This document shows positions 8,989 to 19,035 of a DNA stretch of 64,000 nucleotides, piece by piece. Made by a program: the position numbers and the translations under genes. The DNA is taken from the NCBI GenBank assembly GCA_947184155.2, contig CAMXCT020004079.1:75453-139452 (forward strand). The letters run 5' to 3'. The DNA comes from Cladocopium goreaui. Its lineage: Eukaryota > Sar > Dinophyceae > Suessiales > Symbiodiniaceae. Under the pieces are notes generated by a model. The model searched no databases. It had not been told where the DNA came from and saw only the letters and a program-made list of their open reading frames with translations. Positions within the stretch are counted from its first letter, which is position 1. Each line of letters opens with the position of its first letter.

Positions 8989-11900
8989 GATGATGGTGGA
9001 GTCCGTGTAATTCATGGACTTTATTGGTAATTCTAGTGAAATAGATCCTGTAACATCATATAAATATGTTTTTAGGCGATAACCTTCTGGGGTTGGGATT
9101 TCACCAACAAAAATGAGATTCCATCAAGAATGTGATGCTACAGCCAGTGGGAAACTGATGAGTTACGGGTGGTTCAATACCTAAATGGTCGTCATAAAAA
9201 TAGGGAGGAAGATCATAGCCATCAACACTGGAAATGGGACCTTGTGTTTGGCCCCAAGAAGACATGACGACAGCCACAAGCCCCCTGCCAACCCGATTTT
9301 TGTAGCCAAAGACGTCTGAGATCCACAGTCTTTCTCTGTGCACTGACACGTGCATGAATCAACTGTGTAATGGCACATCCTTTCCCGGTCACTACCTATT
9401 AATCACAGCCTTCAATAATGAGGCAATGGAAAGTTTGTCTTGGAGTGCCGTGGGGTTATCAAGCCTCTTCCAGATCCGGCTTCTGGCAAGACATGGGAAC
9501 TTCAACTGGTTGCTTCCAACATTCCGTTTGTGACTGGGGTCAGCAAAATGTGGGCATGTCATTGTTCCAGAACAAGGAAGGCAAGTGGCGCTGGAGCTTG
9601 AAATGAACGTCTCCGAGTCCGACAGTCCGACCCTGGCTCTGCTAGCATTGCTCTTGGCCCATCTCCACCGGTTTGACACCTGCGAAAGAAGGAAACATGG
9701 CAAAGGGTTAATAAAAACATTGGCATATGGCTGGTAGATTGCTCCTATACTCTATAATAAATTGCTGTGTTTCCCAGTCGGTCCCAGATCCTCAAAAGTA
9801 AGAACCGTGGGCTCACAAGGGAGTCAGGTAACAAAGAGGTCTTGGCAAGTTCGAATGTTGCAAGGAGGTTTGTCGGCTGTGGCGGACACCAGGACTCACA
9901 AGTTGGGGTTCTCTTGGTCACCAGAAGTTTCCATGGGCGAAACTTCCGCGATCCAAAATCGTCAATTTGTGATTTTCCAGCAAATCCAGATCCCCAACAC
10001 AACACCTGGTAATTGAAACCAGTACTACACAATGGGCAGTGTGATTGTCGCTCCTGGCCAGAAGCTTTTCTTCATGTTCAAAATCCTTGACCTGCTGAAC
10101 GCTGCGAGATCATCATCCAGACATCATCCATGGCTTCAAATGCTCTCTATGTGTATATGTTCCATCCCTAAATATTAGATCCATTTTTTTTACAGTAAGA
10201 TGATAGCTCAAACAAAAGCATGGCGGAAAGAATCTGGTCGAGTTGAATTGTCAACCAGATTGGTGCCTGAACGCCTGAACCTTTGCCACCGCGCGGGCTT
10301 TTCGGTGCAGGTTATGATGCCCTGGTGGGTGAGCGCGGTGTGCAGCTTTCAGGAGGTCCGTCCAACTTTTGCGAGGATCTAACCAGCAATGGAAATATCA
10401 TGAGGATACAGGGGTCCCGTTCGTTGTTGCGTTCAGTTGCCTTAAAAGTGGAGAATTCTATGGTTTATGGCACATTTAATTATAGTATTCATGGGGTTTA
10501 TAAGCAAACTTGTAGCAGGGGCACCATCCTGTATAGTCTGGATTAATTATAATGACCTCACTGTGACATCACTGGATGTTTGACAAGGGAAATCACGCAG
10601 TAATGATGCATTTGTTCTGGTTAGTAAATTCGTCTAATTCGGCCAGATATGATGGAATATTCCATATATATATATCTATACATACATAATTGTGGAGGAT
10701 TTAAACCATAAACTATCCATACTTGGGATTTGTCTAAAATCACTGGTGAAACGCGGTGATTCAGCTGACCCTTTTTTGGGGATATAACCAACCAACAGTT
10801 GGTGGGGATATCATCAGGACTACAACATGGTATATAGCGAAGAATTGAGGAGCACCCATCGATAATTGGGGGGGTTCTGATGACATATCGGTTGTAGAAT
10901 AGGCATAATTGGGAATAATACTCGTCTAAACTCTAGCGGAAATGTTGGAAAAGCGAATCTTCACTATCTTCATGGAGATTCACTTTTCTTTCTTCATGTA
11001 GATTCACTGTTCTATCTTTTTGGTGGATGACCATAAGTTTCGCTCCTTGTCATGATCACCAGGGATGATCACCAGTCATTCTCCATGATCGACATCGCCC
11101 GTTGTCACCCGGTTGTAAATGGTGTATCCCAGCTGTGGGACTTAGCAGCTACGATTACTAAACAATATGCTGCATGTCCGGAGGGCTTCCCACTGGACCA
11201 GACAGGAAAACCCAACCAGAGTGACAATTCTTCGCGACTTGATAACTTCATCAGGATTCCAGCCACTGATCACAAAGTCCGTCACGAAAAATTGCTCCAC
11301 CAACTGGATCACCAAGTTGGAAAATGGTAGACAACGCCTCAACGTAGATAAACCAATGTTCAAAGAGGACAAGGAGATGTTCGAAAGGAAATACTTCTTC
11401 GAGAAGCAGAAGAGGTACCCCAGAACGGTCATGAAGGGGCTATATTTCCAGAACTTAGACGCAGCCTTTGAAAACGCCCTGAATGAAGACGAGAACACAC
11501 GAAGATGAACAAAGTCTGGAAAAGCGCATGGTCGCATTTGCAGGCAGCCCTGCCCCTTGTGGCCTTGCTCCACATTGTTCCGTCGGGTGTGTTTTGGCCG
11601 AAGCCTTTTTTGGGTGATTTCCCATTGAAAATCTACCATCTATGAACACTTTCCTGAGGAAACCCGGGGTATCCAGGTCAGAAGCAGCGCATTGCCATTG
11701 CACGGGCGCTTGCCAGGCGGCCAAAGGCCAGGTTCTCACTGTCGAATCGCTGATCACTGATTTAGGGGACAATAATGATTTATAGCCACTTAAATGGTTG
11801 ATATGTCATATGAATATTACATGGTTTATCCAATATTTCATGTGAATATTATATGGTTTATGCAAGGTAGGGGGGCCTAGGTTTTGTTTATTGAACCCAT

Positions 11901-14900
11901 TTGGCTGCTATATCTACCATTAAAAGAAGTTTGTCTGGTTATGTTCACCAAGTTAGCTATCGTTTGGAGGCTCCACCCTATAATATAGAACAATGATGAA
12001 TATGATGGAATCATGCGTGGAATCGAAATGTCTGGTGGAAAAATCAATTTTTATCTATTTGATCATTGGCATAATATGGGAATGAAATGGGAATATAGCT
12101 GGTTTCTTAAATTGGAGACCCCAAAACCCATCAACATTATTCTTTTTTAGTACTTTAGAATAAGCCGTGGTTTGCACAGACCCCAATTTAGAGAAACACC
12201 CAAGCGCAGAAGTTCGTCATCAGGATCTCAACTTGTGGTGACCGTTCAATGTCCAGATCCGGAAGGTTTCGCTGTCGGTCGGCCTTGTCAAGGAGAAGAT
12301 GGACGAACACGCTACGATGGACTTGCCACAGAAGTATACTGTGTGGCTTGATTTGATCATACCTGCAGTTTTTTGTGGATAAAATCAATGATTTTTTACT
12401 ATAAACCACATTTACTACGATACAGCAGAACATATCCGATCTGCTGACTCCGACGGCAGTGAGGCAGGCATTCATTGGACGAGCGGCGAACCTGACGTCA
12501 ATTTCAGGGTTCCATCCATGGAGCGGACATCAAAGTTGGACTTTCATTTTTGCGAATTTGTAGCTTAGCCAGGTGCAGGGATACTGTTTGAAGGTCCCAA
12601 ATTTCGGACCCCCGCCCCCGTTATTTTGAAAGCCGTGTCTGGTCTATATCTCGTTTATGTTGGTTTAGAACCCCATTAAGACCTGATTTCACCAAGAATG
12701 TCGTGTTTTTTACCATCCCATGGTATTTAATACATCACCCGTTTTGTGCTGGTTATTGCAGAATCAGGATATCTAAGATTGGTTATGATTATGGTAAAAT
12801 TCATGGTGACTGTACCAACCATGTTGTGGATGTCAGGATTGGTTCACAACCCCCCCATTTCCCAATGATCGCCGGTCGAATCATGGTCGAATCCGAATCC
12901 CCATCTCTCCAATGGCTGGTAGAGTCTCATGGAATTGACCATGATAACTATGATATGATAATCAGTTGGGATTGTCCAACTTACAACCCCCCCACTATGA
13001 GAATCAGGTTTTCCATGTCCCCATGATATTCCCATGGGTTGTTAGTGATACCCCTATGTTCGATGGTCAAAACCCCATAATTCCTGGCTTATCCCATCTA
13101 TAAATAGCTGAACTAGGTATGGTTATTAACCACTTATTAAGTTTCATGGGTTACTGCCCATATGACTCCCATCTTATGCCCATATCATTATTCCCATATT
13201 ATGCCCATGATATGATTAATATATATATATACTACAATGAGTTATATGATGACTGTGTACCATTACACCATTATTGACTAATTACAGTAAATATATATTA
13301 TTACTTACATACTATATACATCATTGCTGATTACTATAATTAGCCACCATTATATAATATTACTATACATTACACCATTATAATCATACACCATTATAAT
13401 CACTTATTAACCACCCAGTTAAGTTTAATGGTCTATTCACCACGATTCCCGTATTATGATGCACTTATTAACAAGGTATATGTTGGTTGATAGCTATGGT
13501 TATTCACCTTTTATTATGCCCACTTATTACTATAATTATTGCTAGTAATAGACCATAGGCATGATATTATGTGATGGTTATATCCATGATTCTATAGTAT
13601 ATGGTCATTCTTAACCATGGTTATTAACCACTTATAATACCATGACTATTCCCAAATTATGCCCATGATATCTTCTCATTACGTACACTCCAGGTGCTGC
13701 TGCTGGACGAAGCCACCAGTGCATTGGATGCGGAATCGGAGCAACAGGCCACGACTTCGTCGATGACGAAAGCCATGTATTTCTTGGGGGTTTTACCCAC
13801 CCAAAGTGCTGGAAAAGTTGGGATGTTTACCTACCAAAAGGGTGAAAATACTGGATTTGACAGACAGAAAAATTGTGAACTCAGAAAAATGGTGGATGTC
13901 ATGAGGAGAAATTGTGGTTTGACCAAAATGTGGATTTAACTCATCAAAATGTGCGATTTTATTTACAAAAGTCGGGATTTCCATGGCGAAATTATGGATG
14001 TTTTCCAAAGACGGAGACTCACCCTGGTGCGTAAGAGTGATAAGAGATTGGGATGTTAGAATTGATTTCAAGGGTTTTACCCTCTGGTAATTTAACATAG
14101 CAAACTGGAAAATCACCATGCTATTAATGGGTAAATCCACTATTTCTATGATAATTTTCAATAGCTATGTTAGTTTACCAGAGGGTAAGTGTCAACATTC
14201 TGGGGCTATACTTGACACCTGATAATTGGTTGATGGGTCCTTGCGAGTCCTTGCGGGGTAGCCTACCCTTCATATTGGTTGGGGATTATCATACTCCATG
14301 ACCTAGGAATCACCTGTTTCATTGTGGGGACATGTGTTTTTCTGACACTGCTCACTTGAAGAACTACGGGGAAGGAACCATTTGAATGGGGAGAGAGTGT
14401 CCATTTCCCAGCTATGAAAACCAGGGTGCCCGGTTTTGATCCATACCCATACCTTGAAACTTTCACCAACAAAAATATGATGCCCTTCGATCGGAACTAA
14501 TTAGTGATTTCGCATAGTACTTTTCCGCTCCGAAGAATTTGGTGATGTCACCAGCAATCACGCAGAACCACAAACAGGGGCCATGAAACAAGGGAATGCT
14601 GCCAGCAACAATTGAATCCTTTGTATTTTCCATCCTTGAAAACGGAATGCTGATTCAAAGTGACTCATAAGTTTGGATGGATTGAAACCGATTAAATTCC
14701 GGGTCAGAAACTATCGAGTCGAATCAGCGTCACAGAGCAGCGTCACAGAGCAGCGTCCGGAATCAACATCCAAAGGTTCGGATCAGCGTCGCAGAATCAG
14801 CGTCAAAGACGATCCTGGGTCAACATCGTGGATAAATGGTCAGGATTGTCGGGATGGTCGGGATGGTCGGGGTAGTCCGCAAGGTTGCCATCTATACCGT

Positions 14901-16324
14901 CCCGATCCAACCCGCACCCGATTGAATCCATGAGCCAGAAAACCGACAGCAATGGTCTGGCGGGTTCCCAGTGTCTAGAGGGAACGCCAAACAAACAGCA
15001 TGACCAATCATTGCCAAATATGAACGGGGTTATCAACGAACATCCAAATATGTAATATGTACTGTAAAAGAAGTTTTCCAACTGGAACATGTTGCTCTTG
15101 TTCTATGAGAAAGTGCCTTTTGAGGTCTGTTTTGTATTGAATTTCTGCCATGAACCACCCGTTTCACGCTCTGGCACTGAAAACACTGGCAGGTGCAACG
15201 TGCCATCGACGGAATGATTCAGGAAGGCTGGGCCGTGGAATTCCCATGTTGCACGGTGAAAGTCATGATATGAGGGTATACTGCAAAGTGGGGCCCCCTA
15301 GATAGCTAAGTCGGTTTTTAAGTGGCTGAATTCTATGATCTATGGTGGATATGGTATAAAAACCAACTTATAACTGGGAGGCCCCATCCTGTGGTAATAT
15401 TATGGAGTTAATGGGATATAATTTAAAGTGGTATATATGGCGATATACCTTTAATTTGAATTGAACCATCGAAAATGTACATTCAAACCACCAACAATAT
15501 AGGGGACTGAACCAATAGATGATGGAAATGGGTTTTTGTCAGAATGTGCCATACCTAAAATGCCTTTGTTGTTGGGGAACACCATGAGGCATGGTTCATG
15601 TGGGCTCCCCAGTTCGAGACAACGGAAAAGGGAAACAATTAGAGATTTTTTCTAGAGCCAACATGATTTGGATTGCATCAAAATTGATCACAATAAGGAT
15701 AGAATTGTCTGCTTGCTTTGGAACCCTGTCAGATTGCAAGGAGGTAAATAGATCCAAATTTGTTTCCCTGCTAATAGGGTTGCCCAGAGTTTCTCCTGGA
15801 ATGCCATCCCTATTATTAACCCCACTAAAGGTCCATTGGAACTGCCATGGAAATCTCATGGAAATTTCATCCCATCATCCCTGCCCGGTACAGGTTGCAT
15901 GACGGTGGTGATCATCGCCCACCGCCTTAGCACCGTGAAAAACAGCCACAAGATCTGTGTGATCAAAGGTGGACAGGCCACTGGAGAGGGGTTGATCCGG
16001 TGAGCAACATCAGTTTTTTCTTTCCTGTGGGGAACCTACATATACTAGTAGTATACATATATACATATACACATCTCTATTCATTTGCTGTATATACAGC
16101 AAAAACGTATATACATTCATACCTGCGGCACATCCCAGTCTTCCAAGCTCAACCGTAGTTGCATCGCTCAGGTGGTGGAAGAGGGAACCCACGAAGAGCT
16201 GCTGAAGCGTGGAGGGTCCTACTTCCAATTGGTTGAATGTCAGCTGAATGCTGGCGAACAAAGCAGTGGAAAAATCAGCGGCAGAGTTGCTGGTGAATTT
16301 TCCAGAAAGACGAGTGGTTGGTAA
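3447..16324 (+). CDS. ABC transporter, B subfamily (TAP/MDR-like), C-terminal nucleotide-binding domain in 13 exons
   Basis: Thirteen exons total 756 nt and read 251 codons plus stop without a frame break. All NBD landmarks appear in the right order and at family spacing: Walker A GPSGNGKST, LLDG, Q-loop IVGQEPVLF, linker DDFICRM, VGERGVQLSGGQKQRIAIA signature, Walker B VLLLDE, D-loop SALD, H-loop IIAHRLST and tail VVEEGTHEELL. All the usual ATPase residues are present, so the domain looks catalytically competent. The domain would hydrolyse ATP to drive transport across a membrane; the substrate cannot be told. The transmembrane domain and the A-loop exon (YPxRPD) were not found and should lie upstream, perhaps before the window. 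Spacing from LLDG to QEP matches TAP-type proteins. Ten of 12 introns start with GC, and every acceptor is AG followed by G. The last exon ends at a stop 34 residues after the core. Confidence 0.9.
3577..3674. mobile_element. TA-flanked MITE, family 1, copy 1
   Basis: 98 bp including the flanking TAs. Ends CCCTCTGGTAAAC and GTTTACCAGAGGG are perfect inverted repeats; AGCTATGTTAG lies inside the right end. It sits in ABC intron 1. The TA duplication suggests mobilisation by a Tc1/mariner-type transposase. Confidence 0.8.
4787..4833 (+). CDS. ABC NBD exon 2 (Walker A)
   Basis: QVVALVGPSGNGKST; the P-loop Lys is at 4825-4827. Acceptor CAAG|G, donor ACT|GCCACT, a GC site. Reading on past the GC site gives TWIRCGAGF, which does not fit the family; splicing to exon 3 does. 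Confidence 0.85.
4834..6427 (+). other. ABC intron 2, AT-rich
   Basis: 1.6 kb. It contains an open stretch at 4930-5373 and a GC-richer patch at 5080-5250 (AEASTAKKAQEEKPIREM, Lys/Glu-rich) that could be an unrelated or nested exon, but it does not fit between exons 2 and 3. Otherwise simple AT-rich sequence and an inverted repeat near its end (6303-6395). Confidence 0.5.
6303..6395. repeat. short inverted-repeat element in ABC intron 2
   Basis: GAAATCCTGCACCA on the left and TGGTGCAGGATTTC on the right enclose about 60 bp. The arms are 14-bp perfect, typical of a small MITE. Confidence 0.65.
6428..6463 (+). CDS. ABC NBD exon 3 (36-nt exon)
   Basis: Twelve codons, VISLIKRLYHVS, filling the family position 'xxxLLxRxYxPx' after GKST. 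Acceptor TTAG|G; donor TCA|GCAGCT, a GC site. With exons 2 and 4 the distance from GKST to LLDG is exactly 20 residues, as in TAP1. Confidence 0.8.
6737..6771 (+). CDS. ABC NBD exon 4 (LLDG)
   Basis: AGEILLDGIPI and two bases of Trp. Acceptor TGAG|G, donor TG|GCATCT (GC, phase 2). A nearby GT (6780) would break the frame to exon 5 and lengthen the loop, so it was rejected. Confidence 0.8.
6991..7039 (+). CDS. ABC NBD exon 5 (to Q-loop Gln)
   Basis: QYSHWHFHQVVSIVGQ; the final Gln (7037-7039) is the Q-loop residue contacting Mg-ATP. Acceptor TGAG|G, donor CAG|GCGAAC (GC). The 19 residues between DG and QEP equal the TAP1 spacing. Confidence 0.8.
7772..7817 (+). CDS. ABC NBD exon 6 (EPVLF)
   Basis: EPVLFARSIRENILL and the first base of Gly. 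Donor G|GCCTGG (GC). The frame stays open to a GT at 7911, but that would insert about 30 residues absent from the family; the GC site gives NILLGDVNVSEDEI at exact length. Confidence 0.85.
7983..8099. mobile_element. TA-flanked MITE, family 1, copy 2
   Basis: 117 bp with ends CCCTCTGGTAAACTAACATA and its near-perfect inverse, bounded by TA. It lies in ABC intron 6. Confidence 0.85.
8734..8817 (+). CDS. ABC NBD exon 7 (helical subdomain)
   Basis: DVNVSEDEIRDFARKANA then DDFICRMNQ, equivalent to the 'EEEIxxAAKxANAHDFI' stretch. Acceptor TCAG|G, donor CAAG|GCAGAT (GC). Confidence 0.85.
9455..9601 (+). CDS. coding-like insert in ABC intron 7, unrecognised
   Basis: 48 sense codons (VIKPLPDPASGKTWELQLVA onwards) ending in TGA. 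The region is GC-richer than the surrounding intron. A second plus frame and a minus frame (9392-9703) are also open, so the true frame is unsure. It does not belong to the ABC domain, whose exons 7 and 8 join directly across it. It could be a nested gene piece or chance. Confidence 0.2.
   Translation, partial: VIKPLPDPASGKTWELQLVASNIPFVTGVSKMWACHCSRTRKASGAGA
10311..10355 (+). CDS. ABC NBD exon 8 (signature, first half)
   Basis: YDALVGERGVQLSG followed by a split Gly. Acceptor GCAG|G, donor GGAG|GTCCGT, one of only two GT donors. The LSGGQ codons are divided between exons 8 and 9. Confidence 0.9.
11052..11508 (+). CDS. coding-like insert in ABC intron 8, two overlapping frames
   Basis: Two plus frames look coding in turn. 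The first (11052-11330) has QLWDLAATITKQYAACPEGF. The second (best from about 11290 to the TGA at 11506-11508) has RQRLNVDKPMFKEDKEMFER, YFFEKQKRYPRTVMKGLYF and NLDAAFENALNEDENTRR, strongly charged and helical. A frameshift or small intron near 11230-11320 would join them. Its last codon overlaps the start of another frame (ATGA, 11505-11508). The ABC exons on both sides splice across this block. The family was not recognised. A decayed inserted gene is likelier than an ABC part. Confidence 0.35.
11505..11645 (+). CDS. 46-residue hydrophobic frame overlapping the previous stop
   Basis: Starts with ATG inside ATGA, sharing bases with the preceding stop. It encodes MNKVWKSAWSHLQ, then a hydrophobic stretch (ALPLVALLHIVPSGVFW) long enough to cross a membrane, and ends at 11643-11645. 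Start-stop overlap is a coupled-translation layout unusual for dinoflagellate nuclear genes. It may be chance in a 1.3-kb intron. Confidence 0.25.
   Translation: MNKVWKSAWSHLQAALPLVALLHIVPSGVFWPKPFLGDFPLKIYHL
11677..11726 (+). CDS. ABC NBD exon 9 (signature, second half)
   Basis: Completes LSGGQ with QKQRIAIARALARRPK. Acceptor CCAG|G, donor AAG|GCCAGG (GC). The join to exon 10 gives RRPKVLLLDEA, a family hallmark. Confidence 0.9.
11727..13693 (+). other. ABC intron 9, AT-rich
   Basis: About 2 kb, the longest intron of the gene, with GC donor and CCAG|G acceptor. It is rich in ATTA, CCATTA and TATGCCCAT words at 13050-13680. A symmetric pair of open frames lies at 12700-13030. No supported gene was seen. 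Confidence 0.6.
13694..13747 (+). CDS. ABC NBD exon 10 (Walker B and D-loop)
   Basis: VLLLDEATSALDAESEQQ: Walker B Asp at 13706-13708, catalytic Glu at 13709-13711, D-loop SALD after it. Acceptor CCAG|G, donor CAG|GCCACG (GC). Confidence 0.95.
14078..14187. mobile_element. TA-flanked MITE, family 1, copy 3
   Basis: 110 bp. CCCTCTGGTAATTTAACATA at the left and the inverse TATGTTAGTTTACCAGAGGG at the right, bounded by TA, in ABC intron 10. The interior (AAAATCACCATGCTATTAAT) is shared with copy 1. Confidence 0.85.
15193..15226 (+). CDS. ABC NBD exon 11 (34 nt)
   Basis: VQRAIDGMIQE plus one base, matching the family 'VQxALDxxM'. Acceptor GCAG|G, donor GAAG|GCTGGG (GC). Confidence 0.85.
15894..15976 (+). 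CDS. ABC NBD exon 12 (H-loop)
   Basis: CMTVVIIAHRLSTVKNS, then HKICVIKGGQ. The switch His is at 15920-15922. Acceptor ACAG|G, donor CAG|GCCACT (GC). Confidence 0.95.
16172..16324 (+). CDS. ABC NBD exon 13, C-terminus
   Basis: VVEEGTHEELLKRGGSYFQL, then a polar tail rich in Gly, Ser and Lys, ending in TAA (16322-16324). Acceptor TCAG|G. The tail is of the usual length for a B-subfamily protein, so this is probably the real end. Confidence 0.9.
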   Translation: MVEEGTHEELLKRGGSYFQLVECQLNAGEQSSGKISGRVAGEFSRKTSGW

Positions 16325-16444
16325 TCCAAGCTGGCTTTGGAAAAAACGGAAAATTTCCATTCATCGATGGGTTTTCCTACAGCTAGGCCTGTCGTGGATG
16401 GATGTTGTACTGTTTTTTTCATTGAAGAAAATGGTTCTATATCT

Positions 16445-16545
16445 GGAGGTTTCCTAAAATGGTGGTACACCCAAATCATCTCAAATTAGACCATTTTAGT
16501 ACTGAAACCCATGGTTTTGGGTGTAACCCATTTTAGGAAACCCCC
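16445..16545. mobile_element. MITE family 2, copy 1
   Basis: About 101 bp. Ends read GGTTTCCTAAAATGG then GGTACACCCAAA, inverted at 16516-16545. It lies 120 bp after the ABC stop. A relative is at 22260-22359. Confidence 0.75.
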
Positions 16546-18929
16546 AATATATGGCTGAAGGAAGAACAAAATGGCACTTAACGATTCATGATGCTGAGCT
16601 CAACTTGTCACTATTTTGTCATATGGTATTTACAAACTATGATGATGGTCTTTAGCCAAATGATAAAGACCCTTCATATGTAATCACCTACGACCGATTG
16701 TTCAGGACATGTTAGCATAGTTCACTGGAAAATTACACATACTATCAAATTGATACAAATTAAATATGTCCTTGATAAATTGAATGATTCACTGGATAAT
16801 TGGCTAAACGATTATTTTATTTTTAACTTTCACTCAATTGGTTGAAGGGAAAATCTATATACAGAAAACTATTGTCTTCACTATAAAATGTAGGGGGTTC
16901 TGTAAATTGTCCCTTCAACCAATCCATTGATCCTCATATTGCGGGTATATCCCTATATAAATCCGGATCTTTGTTGGCTACCCTCCAGCCATTTCGAATG
17001 GCTATGAAAAATACCATGGCTCGCTCTGGTAATCAAACATGGCTAGCTGGGGAAATCCCCGAATTGATTACCGGTACATCTCATAATGGTCCCTTACTAA
17101 TATAGTAATATTATATATAGTACCATTATATTACTATATTAATAATATCATATATCCCTATAATATAATAGTCCCAGTAATATTCGTATATAGTCCCCGC
17201 GATATACCCTTGATATCCCCATGAAAATTGCTGCTTATATCTCCTATAGAGGCACATCTTCCCACATAATGGGAATTAACTGAACACCATGGGAATTTAA
17301 GCAAAATCATTGGGAATGAAAAATGCTATCCCATCAATCTCATTAATGAACTCCCATTTAATCCACCATAAACCTACATGAAATATTAACATAGACCCTG
17401 AGAATCACCAATTTCACAAACGAATCTTCCAACTCTTATCTGCCAGGGTCTATGTTAATTTACTGGAGGGTACATGATGAGATAAGATATATTGTTAGTA
17501 ATGGCAATGATATATATGTGTATACATAATTATACATTAAACTATATACATATATATTAAACTAAATGATTTTATATGGTTATAATTTAAACCAAACCAT
17601 AAACCATAGTTAATTCAGCCACAACCATAGCAACTGAACGCGAACTCCAAAACCTCCGAGGCTCCTGCGCCCCGGTTGCAGCTCCCAACGGGCGGTGCAC
17701 TCGGTGCTGACGGCCAGTTTGGCTCGGGACACCTGGGGACCACCTGCTGTGGAAACGGTCCACCGGTGTTTTTGGAACGGGTCAACCGGTTAGTAGACTG
17801 AGATAGCTATGGAAAATCCACGATGTTTCATAGGTTTTGTTATTTTTGTGTAAGTCAGCTATAAATAATCCATGTTCCATAGTTATCTTAGTTGACCTGA
17901 GAAAAATCGCGGGGACTTTGACAAGCAGAATGCGTTTTATAATGGCTAAGAATGGTTAATACTTTGGATTAAGAAAACAGAAGTCTGATGGATTCACTTC
18001 ACTTGGGGTGCGGGATTATCTTTGTGGATTCCCTGTTCGTTGATGATTGTGGGGGGGTTAAACTGGAATAGATATGTATACATATATATATATACATACA
18101 CTATAAATATTATTATAGCCAACTACAGATATGTATATACATAGATATATATATAAAAACTATCATTCCATTAGTATATACCATCCAGTATATATAGACT
18201 GGAAAGACAGCGGGTTTCCAGTCCACTGCGCAAATGGGTTTGGAACATGAAAATGTAGGAAGTCCGTCACCACTTCAGTTGTTTCACATCCATATAATTG
18301 AACTGCAACTATGCGTGTAACTGGGGATTTCAAAGCAGAAGTCAATGGTAAATGGAAACGGCGGGATTTGCCAACCATGGGAATTTCATGGGATGTATTG
18401 GCATGTGGGACCTATATTTTTAAGATATTGAGGCAATAATTGGCTTAACAATGGGGTTTAATATCACAGGTGATTTGATGGGCTTTGATAACTAGATTGA
18501 TACTGCCAGCACTGGGTTTGGTGCCTTTTTTTTCACGTTGAAAACTTACCCCGAAGCCCCCCATGGCTTAGAACTTCAGTTTCCTGTTGAAAATTGCCAT
18601 GACCGGGGGCCTACACCGTTTTGAGACAGACCAATTTTCAGGCGATTGTACCAACTAAAATTGGATATGTCGAAGCGATTTCGTGAGAGAGAAGGTGCTT
18701 TGGGCCCATTGACTGGGGTATATATTATGAGGATGACCCCCGTTTTTGTTCTTTAGCTTCCTGTCAACAAGGTGTTTGGGTTTCCAAAGCCGTTCTGGTC
18801 CAGTGCTACTTCTTCCCTTGCAAGCTACTTCACCAATGACAACCTCGGATCACAGCCATAGTTTGTGCGGTTCCATCGTAAATACTCATTGAAATGACTA
18901 CCCCTCTATAAAGCAGTGGAATGATGTTA
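16546..18929. other. AT-rich stretch with inverted repeats, no firm gene
   Basis: It holds a 16-bp perfect inverted repeat at 17385-17459, a pair of GGTAATCAAACATGGCTAGC-type ends near 17030, and a long symmetrical A/T section. One GC-rich island at 17640-17770 (AVHSVLTASLARDTWGPPAV in one plus frame) could be an exon, but no partner was identified. Confidence 0.4.
17385..17459. repeat. inverted repeat ATTAACATAGACCCTG
   Basis: A 16-bp perfect arm at each end, 75 bp in total, followed by TTTACTGGAGGGTA. It resembles MITE family 1, as does a diverged copy at 21337-21460 (TTAACATAGACCC near its left end). Confidence 0.7.
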
Positions 18930-19035
18930 GACCCCGGCGCTGAGGTCAATGATTATCTGCGCCTTCAGAATGCCTTGCGGATCTATGCCGAAAGGCGCCG
19001 AAGTTGGGGAAGCAACAAAAATGACGACTTTGGTT
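18930..19035 (+). CDS. possible isolated exon, unrecognised
   Basis: DPGAEVNDYLRLQNALRIYA then ERRRSWGSNKNDDFG and stop. It is GC-richer than its surroundings and has an amphipathic, charged pattern. No family was recognised, and the acceptor before it (TTAG|A) lacks the usual G. Confidence 0.3.
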
